A stretch of DNA of 23,116 nt from JAUPVL01 sp964512085 (lineage in GTDB: Bacteria > Patescibacteriota > Saccharimonadia > CAILAD01 > BJGX01), in NCBI GenBank assembly GCA_964512085.1, contig CAZEIU010000011.1, positions 1 to 23,116 of the forward strand, read 5' to 3'. The translations under genes were made by a program, and so were the position numbers. Numbering within the stretch: position 1 is the stretch's first letter; each line of letters begins with the position of its first letter. The notes beneath the pieces are model-generated. The model searched no databases, was not told where the DNA came from, and was given only the letters and a program-made list of their open reading frames with translations. Shown here in pieces: positions 14,527-21,800 of the stretch.

Positions 14527-14555
14527 TCTCGATCGAAAGATCGAGATTTTTATTT
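14527..14555 (+). terminator. Intrinsic terminator with GAAA tetraloop
   Basis: TCTCGATC (14527-14534) pairs perfectly with GATCGAGA (14539-14546) around GAAA, followed by TTTTTATTT. Ends the transcript of the 403-aa protein 7 nt after its stop. Confidence 0.88.
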
Positions 14556-14589
14556 GTCAAAAAACATATATTTGGCTATCACCTAATTG

Positions 14590-14598
14590 TGCTAGTAT
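14590..14598 (+). promoter_or_regulatory. Extended -10 box of the gpsA-glpK operon
   Basis: TGCTAGTAT, 6 nt before ATG 14605; no Shine-Dalgarno. Probable leaderless start. Confidence 0.55.
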
Positions 14599-14604
14599 AA
14601 ATAT

Positions 14605-15480
14605 ATGAGTAAAAATATTGGCATAATCGGTGCGGGAGCTATTGGCCAAGCCTTGGCTAAAGCTTTTAGCAAAGCAAACGAAATAAATTTTTGGGATATA
14701 GATAAATCAAAATGTAGCGTTGAGTCGCAACAACAATTGGTTGATAAATCTCATATAATTTTTTTGGGCGTGCCGTCTTGGGCTGTAAAAGAAATAGCCG
14801 AGTCTATAAAAACCAATGAGCCTAAAATTGTTATTACTGTTGCTAAAGGAGTAGAAAAAGGCTTTGAAACTATGGCCGAAGTGTTGAGCAAAGCAAGTAA
14901 TGACACTTACACAACTGGTGTTTTGTATGGTCCAATGCTAGCTGATGAGTTAAGTAGCCGCAAACCCACCTCTTCAATATTGGCAACTCAAAACGAAGAA
15001 TCTTTTAACCAAGTGCAATCATTGGCCAATAATAATTTTGAATTAATACACAGCAAAGATATGCAGAGTGTAGCACTGTGCGGATCACTTAAGAACATCT
15101 ACGCCGTAGCTTTTGGTTTGTGTGACGGTTTAAGCTTGGGCTCTAATGCTAAAGGGGCGTTGGCTACCAAAGTGATAGCTGAAATGCAAAATGTTTTGAC
15201 TAAACTCAATGCTGACCCTAATGTATCTCTTAGCTTAGCTGGCATTGGTGATTTATTAGCTACCGGTTTTAGCGAACTTTCGTTTAATCATCGTACGGGC
15301 CTATCGATCGCCAAAGGTGAAAAAGTAGATAAGCATAGCAGTGAGGGCGTAAATGCGCTTATGGAGATTGGCTCGGTAGTAGATGTAAATGAATTTGCAA
15401 TACTAAGTAGTCTTACGCAGATAATTAATCAAAAACAAAATGCCACTACGTTTGAAGAAATAATCTTGAGCCAAAAATGA
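14605..15480 (+). CDS. gpsA: NAD(P)H-dependent glycerol-3-phosphate dehydrogenase
   Basis: A 291-residue cytosolic enzyme interconverting dihydroxyacetone phosphate and glycerol 3-phosphate. The N-terminal Rossmann domain has GAGAIG (9-14) and the family stretches FLGVPSWAVKEI, TVAKGVEKG and VLYGPMLADEL. The C-terminal domain has the catalytic Lys in LCGSLKNIYA (K163) and AGIGDLLATGFSELSFNHRTG, matching the GpsA motif GLGDLxxTCxSxxSRNxxxG with drift at several places. It is about 35-45 residues shorter than typical GpsA. The TGA stop overlaps the glpK start (ATGA). The pair would supply G3P from either DHAP or glycerol. Confidence 0.87.
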   Translation: MSKNIGIIGAGAIGQALAKAFSKANEINFWDIDKSKCSVESQQQLVDKSHIIFLGVPSWAVKEIAESIKTNEPKIVITVAKGVEKGFETMAEVLSKASNDTYTTGVLYGPMLADELSSRKPTSSILATQNEESFNQVQSLANNNFELIHSKDMQSVALCGSLKNIYAVAFGLCDGLSLGSNAKGALATKVIAEMQNVLTKLNADPNVSLSLAGIGDLLATGFSELSFNHRTGLSIAKGEKVDKHSSEGVNALMEIGSVVDVNEFAILSSLTQIINQKQNATTFEEIILSQK

Positions 15481-16601
15481 TAGCTGTATTAGATGTTGGT
15501 ACTACCAAAATCAAAATTGTTGTATTTGATGAATCTCTTAAAATTGAGTTTTTAGATTCAGTTGATGTAGAAAAGAGTGTTCCCAAAGAGTATCGTGCCG
15601 AGCAAGACCCAATAGAGATTTATAAGAAGAGCTTGTCTCTTATAAATAAAGTAAAAGAAAAGTACCCTTCAATAACTAAGCTCGGTATAACTAACCAGCG
15701 CGAAAGTTTTGTGCTGTGGAATAAAGTCACAGGCAAACCTTATTATCCTGCAATACTTTGGCAAGATAAAAGAAGCCGACTTTTTTGTGAAAAACTAAAA
15801 AGCAACAAAGAAATATCGGCATTGGTACGCAATCAAACTGGGCTAATTATAAATGAATATTTTACAGCTTCTAAATTGCGATGGCTACTGAAGCATTTAG
15901 ATTTAGAAGCGACAGATTTAAATAACATTGCCTTTGGCACAATAGATAGTTGGATAATTTATAAGCTTACGGGCAATCATTGTACCGACGTGACCAACGC
16001 ATCGCGGACAATGCTTTTTGATATACGCAATCTGCATTGGCAAGAAGAGCTACTTAAAATTTTTGGTGTACCCAAGCAAATATTGCCAAAAGTATTGCCG
16101 AGTAAAAGTGATTTTGGAACTATCAAGGATACAGATATGCAGATCGTTGGAGTTATAGGAGATCAGCAGGCTAGCATGTATGCTGCTGGTAACGAGATTG
16201 GGACTGTCAAAGCTACTTATGGCACTGGAGTGTTTGTTATGAAATTATTGGGCGAGGAGTTCAAATTAGAAAAAGGTTTTTTAACAACCTTGGCGGTATA
16301 TAAAGGTGAAAACCCAGAATATTTGCTTGAGGCCAAAATAGAAGACGGCTCGGCCAGAACTACGCCAGTATTGAATAACGAAGAAAAACTTAAGCAAGTT
16401 GTAGAAGAAATAGCCACCGAAACAGCACCAACATTGTCTCGACTAATAGATGATAATACCAAGGTAGTGTTTGTAGATGGCGGCATTAGCCAAAACAACA
16501 ACTTAGTAAGAAAACAGCAAGAGCTTAATAATATAAAAATTGAAAGACTATCAACTTATGAGGGTAGTGCGCTGGGCGTTGCTAAACTAATCAGCCAATA
16601 A
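15477..16601 (+). CDS. glpK: Compact glycerol kinase (FGGY family) lacking a C-terminal segment
   Basis: A 374-residue FGGY kinase, against about 500 for normal glycerol kinases. The N-terminal domain is complete: DVGTTKIKIVVFD (phosphate loop), GITNQRES (70-77), TGKPYYPAILWQDKRS, GTIDSWIIYKLTG and TDVTNASRTMLFD. Catalytic Asp is D229 in VIGDQQASMYA and YGTG follows (248-251). After YLLEAKIEDG (282-291) roughly 100 residues of the ATP-binding domain, including the VPAFxGLxAPYW...GLTR stretch, are missing. The sequence resumes with the helix ETAPTLSRLI and the nucleotide motif VDGGISQNNNLVRKQQEL. The frame is intact, so this is a shortened form and not an obvious pseudogene. The glycerol assignment rests on gpsA next door and the N-terminal motifs. 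Confidence 0.75.
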   Translation: MIAVLDVGTTKIKIVVFDESLKIEFLDSVDVEKSVPKEYRAEQDPIEIYKKSLSLINKVKEKYPSITKLGITNQRESFVLWNKVTGKPYYPAILWQDKRSRLFCEKLKSNKEISALVRNQTGLIINEYFTASKLRWLLKHLDLEATDLNNIAFGTIDSWIIYKLTGNHCTDVTNASRTMLFDIRNLHWQEELLKIFGVPKQILPKVLPSKSDFGTIKDTDMQIVGVIGDQQASMYAAGNEIGTVKATYGTGVFVMKLLGEEFKLEKGFLTTLAVYKGENPEYLLEAKIEDGSARTTPVLNNEEKLKQVVEEIATETAPTLSRLIDDNTKVVFVDGGISQNNNLVRKQQELNNIKIERLSTYEGSALGVAKLISQ

Positions 16602-16616
16602 ATCATAAGCGCTTTG

Positions 16617-16625
16617 TGCTAAAAT
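16617..16625 (+). promoter_or_regulatory. Extended -10 box of the lipase gene
   Basis: TGCTAAAAT, 10 nt before ATG 16636; no Shine-Dalgarno. Lies in the 34-bp gap after glpK. Confidence 0.5.
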
Positions 16626-16635
16626 AAAGTGTATT

Positions 16636-17898
16636 ATGACCTCCAATAAAAAGGCAAAGCCAACTACCGCTTTTTGGCGACGCCACCCCAAACTTAAGTT
16701 GCTAATAATTGCTTTTTTGTTTGTGCTTGTATTATTAATAGCTTGGAGGGTATTGGCTCAAGTTCAGGCCGATCGATTCCAGGCTCAATTGCAACCTTTT
16801 TATAATACCGATAGTTTTTCTGCAGTCGGTAAAGTGGGCGAGGTGGTTCGGCAAGAGCCACTTGGGGCCAATATTCAAAATGGATCGAGCCAAAGAATAC
16901 TGTACCGAACCCAACGTTATGATGGGAGCTATACTTTCTCATCGGGCATGCTTTTTATCCCAAACGGAACGCCAACTTCACCAAGACCGATTGTGGCTTG
17001 GGCTCACGGCACAATCGGTATGGGCGATCAGTGTGCTCCTTCTAGGCTAAACGATCCTACGGGCAATATTGCTTGGGTGAATCAAATGCTTCAAAATGGC
17101 TGGATAGTTGTGGCCACCGATTATGCTGGGTTGGGCACTGATGGCACCGAAGGCTATTTGGTAGGTCAAGACGAGGCCCATGATGTACTCAATAGTGTTA
17201 GGGCTGCACGCCAAGTAGTAGGTGCAACTGCTAGTAATGAGTTTGCTATATGGGGACACTCACAGGGAGGGCATTCGGCATTATTTAGTGCGAGTATGGC
17301 ATCTGGTTATGCTCCAGAGCTACAACTTAAAGGTACGGTTGCTTCTGCTCCGGCAGCAGAACTAAGCGCTTTGTTTAACGAGCAATACAATACCTCGCTG
17401 GGCTGGGTGATTGGGCCAGAAGTATTGGTGTCTTGGCCAAATGTATATAAAAACTTAGATATCAACCAAATTGCCACTGCACCAGCACTAAGAAACTATC
17501 AAAAAATAGCTTACCAATGTATAGACAGCGCAGCAATAGAAGGACTTATTCGCAACAAACTTGGTCAATCATTTTTCTCTACAACCATATCCAATGTTCC
17601 ATCGTGGAACACTGTAGCAACAGAGCAAACCGCACCTATTTTGTCGCCCAATCAGCCGCTTATGATAGCTCAAAGTGAAACTGATCAAGTGGTTTTGGCT
17701 AACACCACAGCGCAATATATACAAAGAGCTTGTCAGGCCAACTCCAACTTATCAACATTATGGATCTCTGGCGTAGGACATATTCAAACCGCACAGGTTG
17801 TATCGCCAGATGTTACTAATTGGATAAGCGATAGGTTTGCGAACAGACCAAACACTTCAACTTGTAACCAAACTCTGCCAGTAGCGCCAGTCAATTAG
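16636..17898 (+). CDS. Membrane-anchored secretory lipase (LIP-family alpha/beta hydrolase)
   Basis: A 420-residue alpha/beta hydrolase. Residues 1-20 are basic and 21-40 form a membrane segment, so the enzyme is exported and either anchored or cleaved. AWAHGTIGMGDQCAPS (121-136, oxyanion region) and GHSQGGHSALF (nucleophile S209) are typical of the secretory lipase family, which hydrolyses acylglycerols. SETDQVV (D350) and GVGHIQTA (H382) complete a plausible triad. Two or more Cys could form disulfides. Its place right after glpK suggests that glycerol freed outside could be fed into G3P, but it has its own promoter. Other ester substrates are possible. Confidence 0.85.
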   Translation: MTSNKKAKPTTAFWRRHPKLKLLIIAFLFVLVLLIAWRVLAQVQADRFQAQLQPFYNTDSFSAVGKVGEVVRQEPLGANIQNGSSQRILYRTQRYDGSYTFSSGMLFIPNGTPTSPRPIVAWAHGTIGMGDQCAPSRLNDPTGNIAWVNQMLQNGWIVVATDYAGLGTDGTEGYLVGQDEAHDVLNSVRAARQVVGATASNEFAIWGHSQGGHSALFSASMASGYAPELQLKGTVASAPAAELSALFNEQYNTSLGWVIGPEVLVSWPNVYKNLDINQIATAPALRNYQKIAYQCIDSAAIEGLIRNKLGQSFFSTTISNVPSWNTVATEQTAPILSPNQPLMIAQSETDQVVLANTTAQYIQRACQANSNLSTLWISGVGHIQTAQVVSPDVTNWISDRFANRPNTSTCNQTLPVAPVN

Positions 17899-17930
17899 TC
17901 TGCCCAATTTATACTTCAAGCAATATAATT

Positions 17931-17939
17931 TGTTATATT
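17931..17939 (+). promoter_or_regulatory. Extended -10 box of the trehalase gene
   Basis: TGTTATATT, 6 nt before ATG 17946. The gap AAGGTT has at best a weak Shine-Dalgarno, too close to the box to be in the mRNA leader. Confidence 0.5.
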
Positions 17940-17945
17940 AAGGTT

Positions 17946-19205
17946 ATGATAGGCAGAACCAGACAATTATTAAGATTTTTTAATAAAAACCACCAAGCTA
18001 TTAATACTGCTGAGGTAAAAAAGGCGAGAGAATACATCGACGGATACTGGAAGCACTTAAAAAGGTCTAATCCTAAAGAAGACTCAACTCTAATAGCCTT
18101 ACCAAAACCTTATATAGTACCTGCTTATGAGCCGGGTCGAGAATTTGATTTTCCGGAGCAGTATTATTGGGATAGCTATTTTATTGCGCAAGGCTTACTC
18201 AATGCCAAGCACAAAGACGTAGTTATAGGTATGTTAGAAAACCTTATATACATGTATGGTAGGTTTCACATTATTCCCAATGCTAGTCGTACGTATTTAA
18301 TGGGCAGATCGCATCCACCATTTCTTACTAGCTATATTTTAGATGTTTATCATACTTACAGTATGGACAAACAGTGGCTCAAAAAAATGATGCACACGGC
18401 TCAAGAAGAATACAGCACTGTTTGGATGGGCACCCACAAGCCAAATGTAAGAAAGGTCCACTCTGGCTTAAGTAGGTATTATGATATCAATGTTTTAAAC
18501 GATTTGGCCGAGGCTGAGAGCGGTTGGGATATGACAACGCGGTTTAACAGAAAATGTCTCAACTACTTGCCGGTAGATTTGAACGCATTACTCTACAAGT
18601 ATGAAAAAGATTTTGAGTATACTGAAGCAATTTTTAATGAACATAAGGCCAAAGACCACTGGCAAAGAGCAGCTAATAGTCGCAAAAGAACTATGGATTA
18701 CCTGATGTGGGATAGTTTACACAAAACATATTTTGATTTCAATTTTGTGAAACATAAACATTCTATGATCAATAGCTTAGCCAGTTATTACCCAATGTGG
18801 GCGGGTATGGTAGATAAGAAAAAGGCCGAAAGTTTGGTAAAAAATCTTCGTCGGTTTGAACACAAAGGAGGCCTAGCCACAACAGAACTACCAAATGTCA
18901 ATAAAGTAATGAGAGGATCTATGCCTACCCAGTGGGCCTATCCAAACGGATGGGCGCCACTTCACTATATTGTCGTAAAAGGGCTCGAAAGGTACGGTTA
19001 TCACAAAGATGCTCAAAGAATCGCACTAAAGTGGATTGGCACCAACTTAGAATGGTTTAATCAGCACGGTGATTTTATAGAGAAGTACAATGTGGTGGCA
19101 CCCGACAAACCGCCTGTAAAAGGCGTATATCCTACACAAGTAGGTTTTGGCTGGACAAACGCTATCTTTGAACGTTTTTGCCAAGACTATATCGATAACA
19201 ATTAG
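17946..19205 (+). CDS. GH37 trehalase-like glycoside hydrolase
   Basis: A 419-residue (alpha/alpha)6-barrel hydrolase, expected to split trehalose into two glucose. GH37 marks are PGREFDFPEQYYWDSYFI (63-80, first signature), GRFHIIPNASRTYLMGRSHPP, AEAESGWDMTTRF (catalytic acid D195), TQWAYPNGWAPLH (328-340, second signature, with Ala331 where Asp is usual), EKYN (base E379) and VGFGWTNAIFERF. No signal peptide is seen, so it should act in the cytosol. It is shorter than Escherichia coli TreA/TreF (about 550) because of short ends. Trehalose or a related glucan disaccharide must be imported; no sugar transporter is in the window. Confidence 0.88.
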   Translation: MIGRTRQLLRFFNKNHQAINTAEVKKAREYIDGYWKHLKRSNPKEDSTLIALPKPYIVPAYEPGREFDFPEQYYWDSYFIAQGLLNAKHKDVVIGMLENLIYMYGRFHIIPNASRTYLMGRSHPPFLTSYILDVYHTYSMDKQWLKKMMHTAQEEYSTVWMGTHKPNVRKVHSGLSRYYDINVLNDLAEAESGWDMTTRFNRKCLNYLPVDLNALLYKYEKDFEYTEAIFNEHKAKDHWQRAANSRKRTMDYLMWDSLHKTYFDFNFVKHKHSMINSLASYYPMWAGMVDKKKAESLVKNLRRFEHKGGLATTELPNVNKVMRGSMPTQWAYPNGWAPLHYIVVKGLERYGYHKDAQRIALKWIGTNLEWFNQHGDFIEKYNVVAPDKPPVKGVYPTQVGFGWTNAIFERFCQDYIDNN

Positions 19206-19267
19206 TCACAAATATCTCTACTGACTGTTATTAACCTTGCAGACTAATAAGCGGAGGAATAATATTT

Positions 19268-19666
19268 ATGAAACACAATAAAAAAGTAAAATTAGCTACT
19301 ATTGCTATGGCCACTGTAATACTTACCACTGGTATATCTGGAGTGGCTCAAGCTCATATGGGCCGTGACAATGGCGGTGATAACAGACCAGAAATGCATA
19401 GAATGAATCCTGAGATGCGTAGACAAAGAATTGAAAACAGGCTTAACAAGGCCGTAGAAGAAGGTAAGATTAATCAGCAACAAAAAGATGATCTGCTTGC
19501 CAAGCTCAAAGAAAATCATGACCAAATAAGAGAGATTCGAGAATCAGATAAAACCAAAGAAGAGAAGAAAAGTGCCATAACACAGCTTCATGATAGTATG
19601 AAACAATGGCTACAAGATCACAGTATTGACCCAACAATAGTTTTGCCGAGATTATTTAGAAAATAA
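19268..19666 (+). CDS. Small secreted helical protein
   Basis: A 132-residue exported protein. Residues 1-29 form a Sec signal peptide ending in AQA, and the mature part is polar, Met/His/Arg-rich at first (HMGRDNGGDNRPEMHRMNPEMRRQ) and then helical. It contains NRLNKAVEEGKINQQQKDDLLAKLKENHDQI, a pattern like the short helical repeats in DUF2680-type and Spy-like envelope proteins. I cannot name a family with confidence. The Met/His cluster may bind metal. GGAGGA lies 9 nt before ATG. A strong terminator follows. The role may be structural or in envelope stress. Confidence 0.7.
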   Translation: MKHNKKVKLATIAMATVILTTGISGVAQAHMGRDNGGDNRPEMHRMNPEMRRQRIENRLNKAVEEGKINQQQKDDLLAKLKENHDQIREIRESDKTKEEKKSAITQLHDSMKQWLQDHSIDPTIVLPRLFRK

Positions 19667-19681
19667 TTTGATGTAAAATTT

Positions 19682-19708
19682 AAAAAAGGCCCTTAACGGG
19701 TCTTTTTT
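19682..19708. terminator. Bidirectional terminator between convergent genes
   Basis: AAAAAAGGCCC (19682-19692) pairs with GGGTCTTTTTT (19698-19708), loop TTAAC, one G-T wobble. A-run before and T-run after the stem let it serve the secreted-protein gene (+) and the six-TM gene (-). Confidence 0.88.
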
Positions 19709-19720
19709 AATACTTTGAAG

Positions 19721-20368
19721 TTATTGTAGCTGACTAATGCCGTGCCATATTAAGTATATTATAATAGCCACTAACAACACCTTAGTAATTATGCTGCTAT
19801 ATCGTTTGGTAAAGCTACTCAATGCGCCTAAAAATTTATTGGCACTCTTAGAAAATATCGAGCAATATAGCAAGGGAATTATTAAAGGCAGTAAAATTAG
19901 AGCAATGTTTAGAAGTAAAACCTGTATTTTTTCTATAGTAGTAATGCTAGTTTCGCCAAGCAGTTTTATCATGGCTAGATATGGTATGAGAGAACTTACA
20001 TTTACCATCATAAGACCTGCGCCCAATGCAAAATAAGCATAATAAGAGTTTGGTAGTTTTCTTTTGGGCTTATTGGTGCTCTTATGAGGTCTTCTAAAAA
20101 GTAACCATACTAGTAAGATTGCAAAAATAAAATCTAAATAAGCCGAGAAGTTATCTGGCGTAGCTGGTCTTAAAGACAAGTTGCGAAAAACTAGTAATTC
20201 TAAAACACCAATAACTAGTAGTACTATACCCGCACCAAAAACATAAAACCAAGTTTTCAGAATAGATTTTGATTTACCACTTAGTACTACTATCTCAAAA
20301 ATTATTAGTACTGGGCTAACTGCCGCCACCAATGATAGTGGAAAAGTTTTTAGTAAGGCCTGTAACAT
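19721..20368 (-). CDS. Six-TM membrane protein, GAP/LysE-like
   Basis: A 215-residue protein with six hydrophobic segments, roughly 10-30, 38-60, 76-92, 112-135, 148-170 and 192-211, and a basic loop (RRPHKSTNKPKRK) in the middle. The 3+3 layout with SPVLIIFEIVVLSGKSK after the first helix resembles the GAP (Sap) / LysE-type exporters, some of which move lipids or amino acids, but the match is only by pattern. On the minus strand TGG-TACAAT lies 7 nt before ATG 20368, so it is probably leaderless. It is divergent from the DUF4190 gene. Confidence 0.65.
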   Translation of the reverse strand: MLQALLKTFPLSLVAAVSPVLIIFEIVVLSGKSKSILKTWFYVFGAGIVLLVIGVLELLVFRNLSLRPATPDNFSAYLDFIFAILLVWLLFRRPHKSTNKPKRKLPNSYYAYFALGAGLMMVNVSSLIPYLAMIKLLGETSITTIEKIQVLLLNIALILLPLIIPLLYCSIFSKSANKFLGALSSFTKRYSSIITKVLLVAIIIYLIWHGISQLQ

Positions 20369-20375
20369 AGTACTT

Positions 20376-20384
20376 ATTGTACCA
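20376..20384 (-). promoter_or_regulatory. Extended -10 box of the six-TM gene
   Basis: On the minus strand TGGTACAAT, 7 nt before the ATG; no Shine-Dalgarno. Confidence 0.45.
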
Positions 20385-20396
20385 AAATACTTATGC

Positions 20397-20434
20397 TTTT
20401 ACTTAGCAAATTATTTTTGCTTGCGAAAGTAAAA
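20397..20434. repeat. Two-part palindrome between divergent genes
   Basis: TTTTACTT (20397-20404) pairs with AAGTAAAA (20427-20434), and AGCAAA (20405-20410) pairs with TTTGCT (20416-20421), with TGCGA bulged on one side. It sits between the six-TM gene (-) and the DUF4190 gene (+). It could be an operator or an RNA structure; it lacks a T-run for a terminator. Confidence 0.45.
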
Positions 20435-20482
20435 CATTAGAGCTACCATAGACATAAGCATAAAAATAATTAGGAGAAAATA

Positions 20483-21199
20483 ATGGCTACTACTCAATCG
20501 CCACAAAAACCCCCCGTTCAAAACACTACTAACGAACCGTCGCCACCGCCAACAGTGACACCGGCAGCAGAAAAAACCAATGGCGTTGCGATTGCCGCAA
20601 TAATATTGACCTTCTTTTTCCCATTAATTGGTTTAATTTTAGGTATAGTGGCTCTTAGCTCTATTAAAAAAAGTGGCGAAAAAGGTAAAGGGTTGGCAAA
20701 AGCTGCCATTATTATTTCTACTATCTTGATAGTTTTTGGAATAGCTCTTGTTGGTTTTGTAACTTATTCTATTCAAAAAGCCGCCAAAGATGCTGGGCTT
20801 AATGTTAATAACGGAAGCATAACTGCTACTAACAAAAACGGTGAGTCGGTTTCTGTAGGTAATGATGTAAAATTGCCTAGCGGATTTCCTAGTGATGTAC
20901 CAATATACGAACCTTCAGAAGTCAAAGCCGCGGTAACAACCAAAAAAGACACCTATGCCGTAACCTTAGTTAGTTCTGATGCTAGCACCAAAGTTAATGA
21001 GTACTACAATCAACAATTACCAAAAGATGGCTGGGTTGGTGGCGCCGATAACGCTCAGTTTGATACTGGTTCGGGCAAGTTAGCCTCGTATACAAAAGGC
21101 GACCGTACTCTGACAGTAATAATTGCTGCCGATCAAAGTTCTGGCAAAGATAAAACTAGTATTGTTTTAACTGTTGGCCCGACTTCTGCAAGCGAGTAG
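20483..21199 (+). CDS. DUF4190-type two-TM protein with extracytoplasmic domain
   Basis: A 238-residue membrane protein. A Pro/Thr-rich N-terminus (1-32) precedes two membrane helices (33-60 and 71-97) joined by the short charged loop IKKSGEKGKGLAKAA; this is the DUF4190 pattern. The C-terminal 130 residues are outside or inside depending on topology and form a soluble domain beginning with LPSGFPSDVPIYEPSEV, with a YTVTLVSSDAS-like strand and KVNEYYNQQLPKDGW, typical of small lipoprotein-like domains in CPR and Firmicutes. Function unknown. AGGAG lies 8 nt before ATG. The next gene starts 3 nt after its stop, so the two form an operon. Confidence 0.7.
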   Translation: MATTQSPQKPPVQNTTNEPSPPPTVTPAAEKTNGVAIAAIILTFFFPLIGLILGIVALSSIKKSGEKGKGLAKAAIIISTILIVFGIALVGFVTYSIQKAAKDAGLNVNNGSITATNKNGESVSVGNDVKLPSGFPSDVPIYEPSEVKAAVTTKKDTYAVTLVSSDASTKVNEYYNQQLPKDGWVGGADNAQFDTGSGKLASYTKGDRTLTVIIAADQSSGKDKTSIVLTVGPTSASE

Positions 21200-21202
21200 A
21201 GT

Positions 21203-21790
21203 ATGAAGCTCAAGCCAGAGCAGGTTAAACAAGCATTGAAGATAAATGCTCGCCAAGGCATCACTATGGCGTGCTTTGGCCTATTACTGTTATTCGTAGT
21301 TAATATTAGTGTGGTAACACTTCATTTTACCCAAGGCACGTTGCTTGCCAGAGAAGAAGTGCAATCTAGTTTTGCCGAGCAAATACAAGCTTGGTTGTCA
21401 TTACCAATACTCAATACCATTACATTAGTAATCTTCTGGATAGCCGTTGGTTTGCTTGCCTATTCTATTCTTTATTGGGTATACAATATTTTCTCTGAAG
21501 CACGCAACGAGGTAATAGTAGAACGAGATTATGTTAGTCACCAAAGCAAAGAAGAAAAAAAGAAATGGCCAATAATTGAGCTTGGTCTTTTTGCGGCCCT
21601 AGTAGTGTTAGCGCTACTTACGCTTGGATTGCTGTTTCCTATTTGGAACAGCTGGTTTATAAGCTTTATTTTTAGCATACCCAACGATCTACTTATAGGC
21701 AGTTTGTATCTGCTGGGGGCTGTTTTGGGAATGTTTATTACAATCTATGCTTTTAAGTTTGTTGTGAGCTTAATGCTGATTTTAGAATAG
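21203..21790 (+). CDS. Four-helix membrane protein of unknown function
   Basis: A 195-residue protein with four hydrophobic segments at about 19-40, 70-97, 127-150 and 161-190. The loop between helices 2 and 3 is charged (SEARNEVIVERDYVSHQSKEEKKKW) and probably cytosolic. No family motif is recognised. It begins 3 nt after the DUF4190-type gene with only GAG as a ribosome site, so it is likely translated by coupling. It converges on the nucleotidyltransferase-like gene with 10 bp between stops. Confidence 0.7.
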   Translation: MKLKPEQVKQALKINARQGITMACFGLLLLFVVNISVVTLHFTQGTLLAREEVQSSFAEQIQAWLSLPILNTITLVIFWIAVGLLAYSILYWVYNIFSEARNEVIVERDYVSHQSKEEKKKWPIIELGLFAALVVLALLTLGLLFPIWNSWFISFIFSIPNDLLIGSLYLLGAVLGMFITIYAFKFVVSLMLILE

Positions 21791-21800
21791 CTTATTAGAC

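Noticed and set aside
16605..16620. Third Crp/Fnr-like site (CATAAGCG before the lipase gene)
   Set aside because: Only half of the dyad is present and it touches the -10 box, so it was not counted as an operator.
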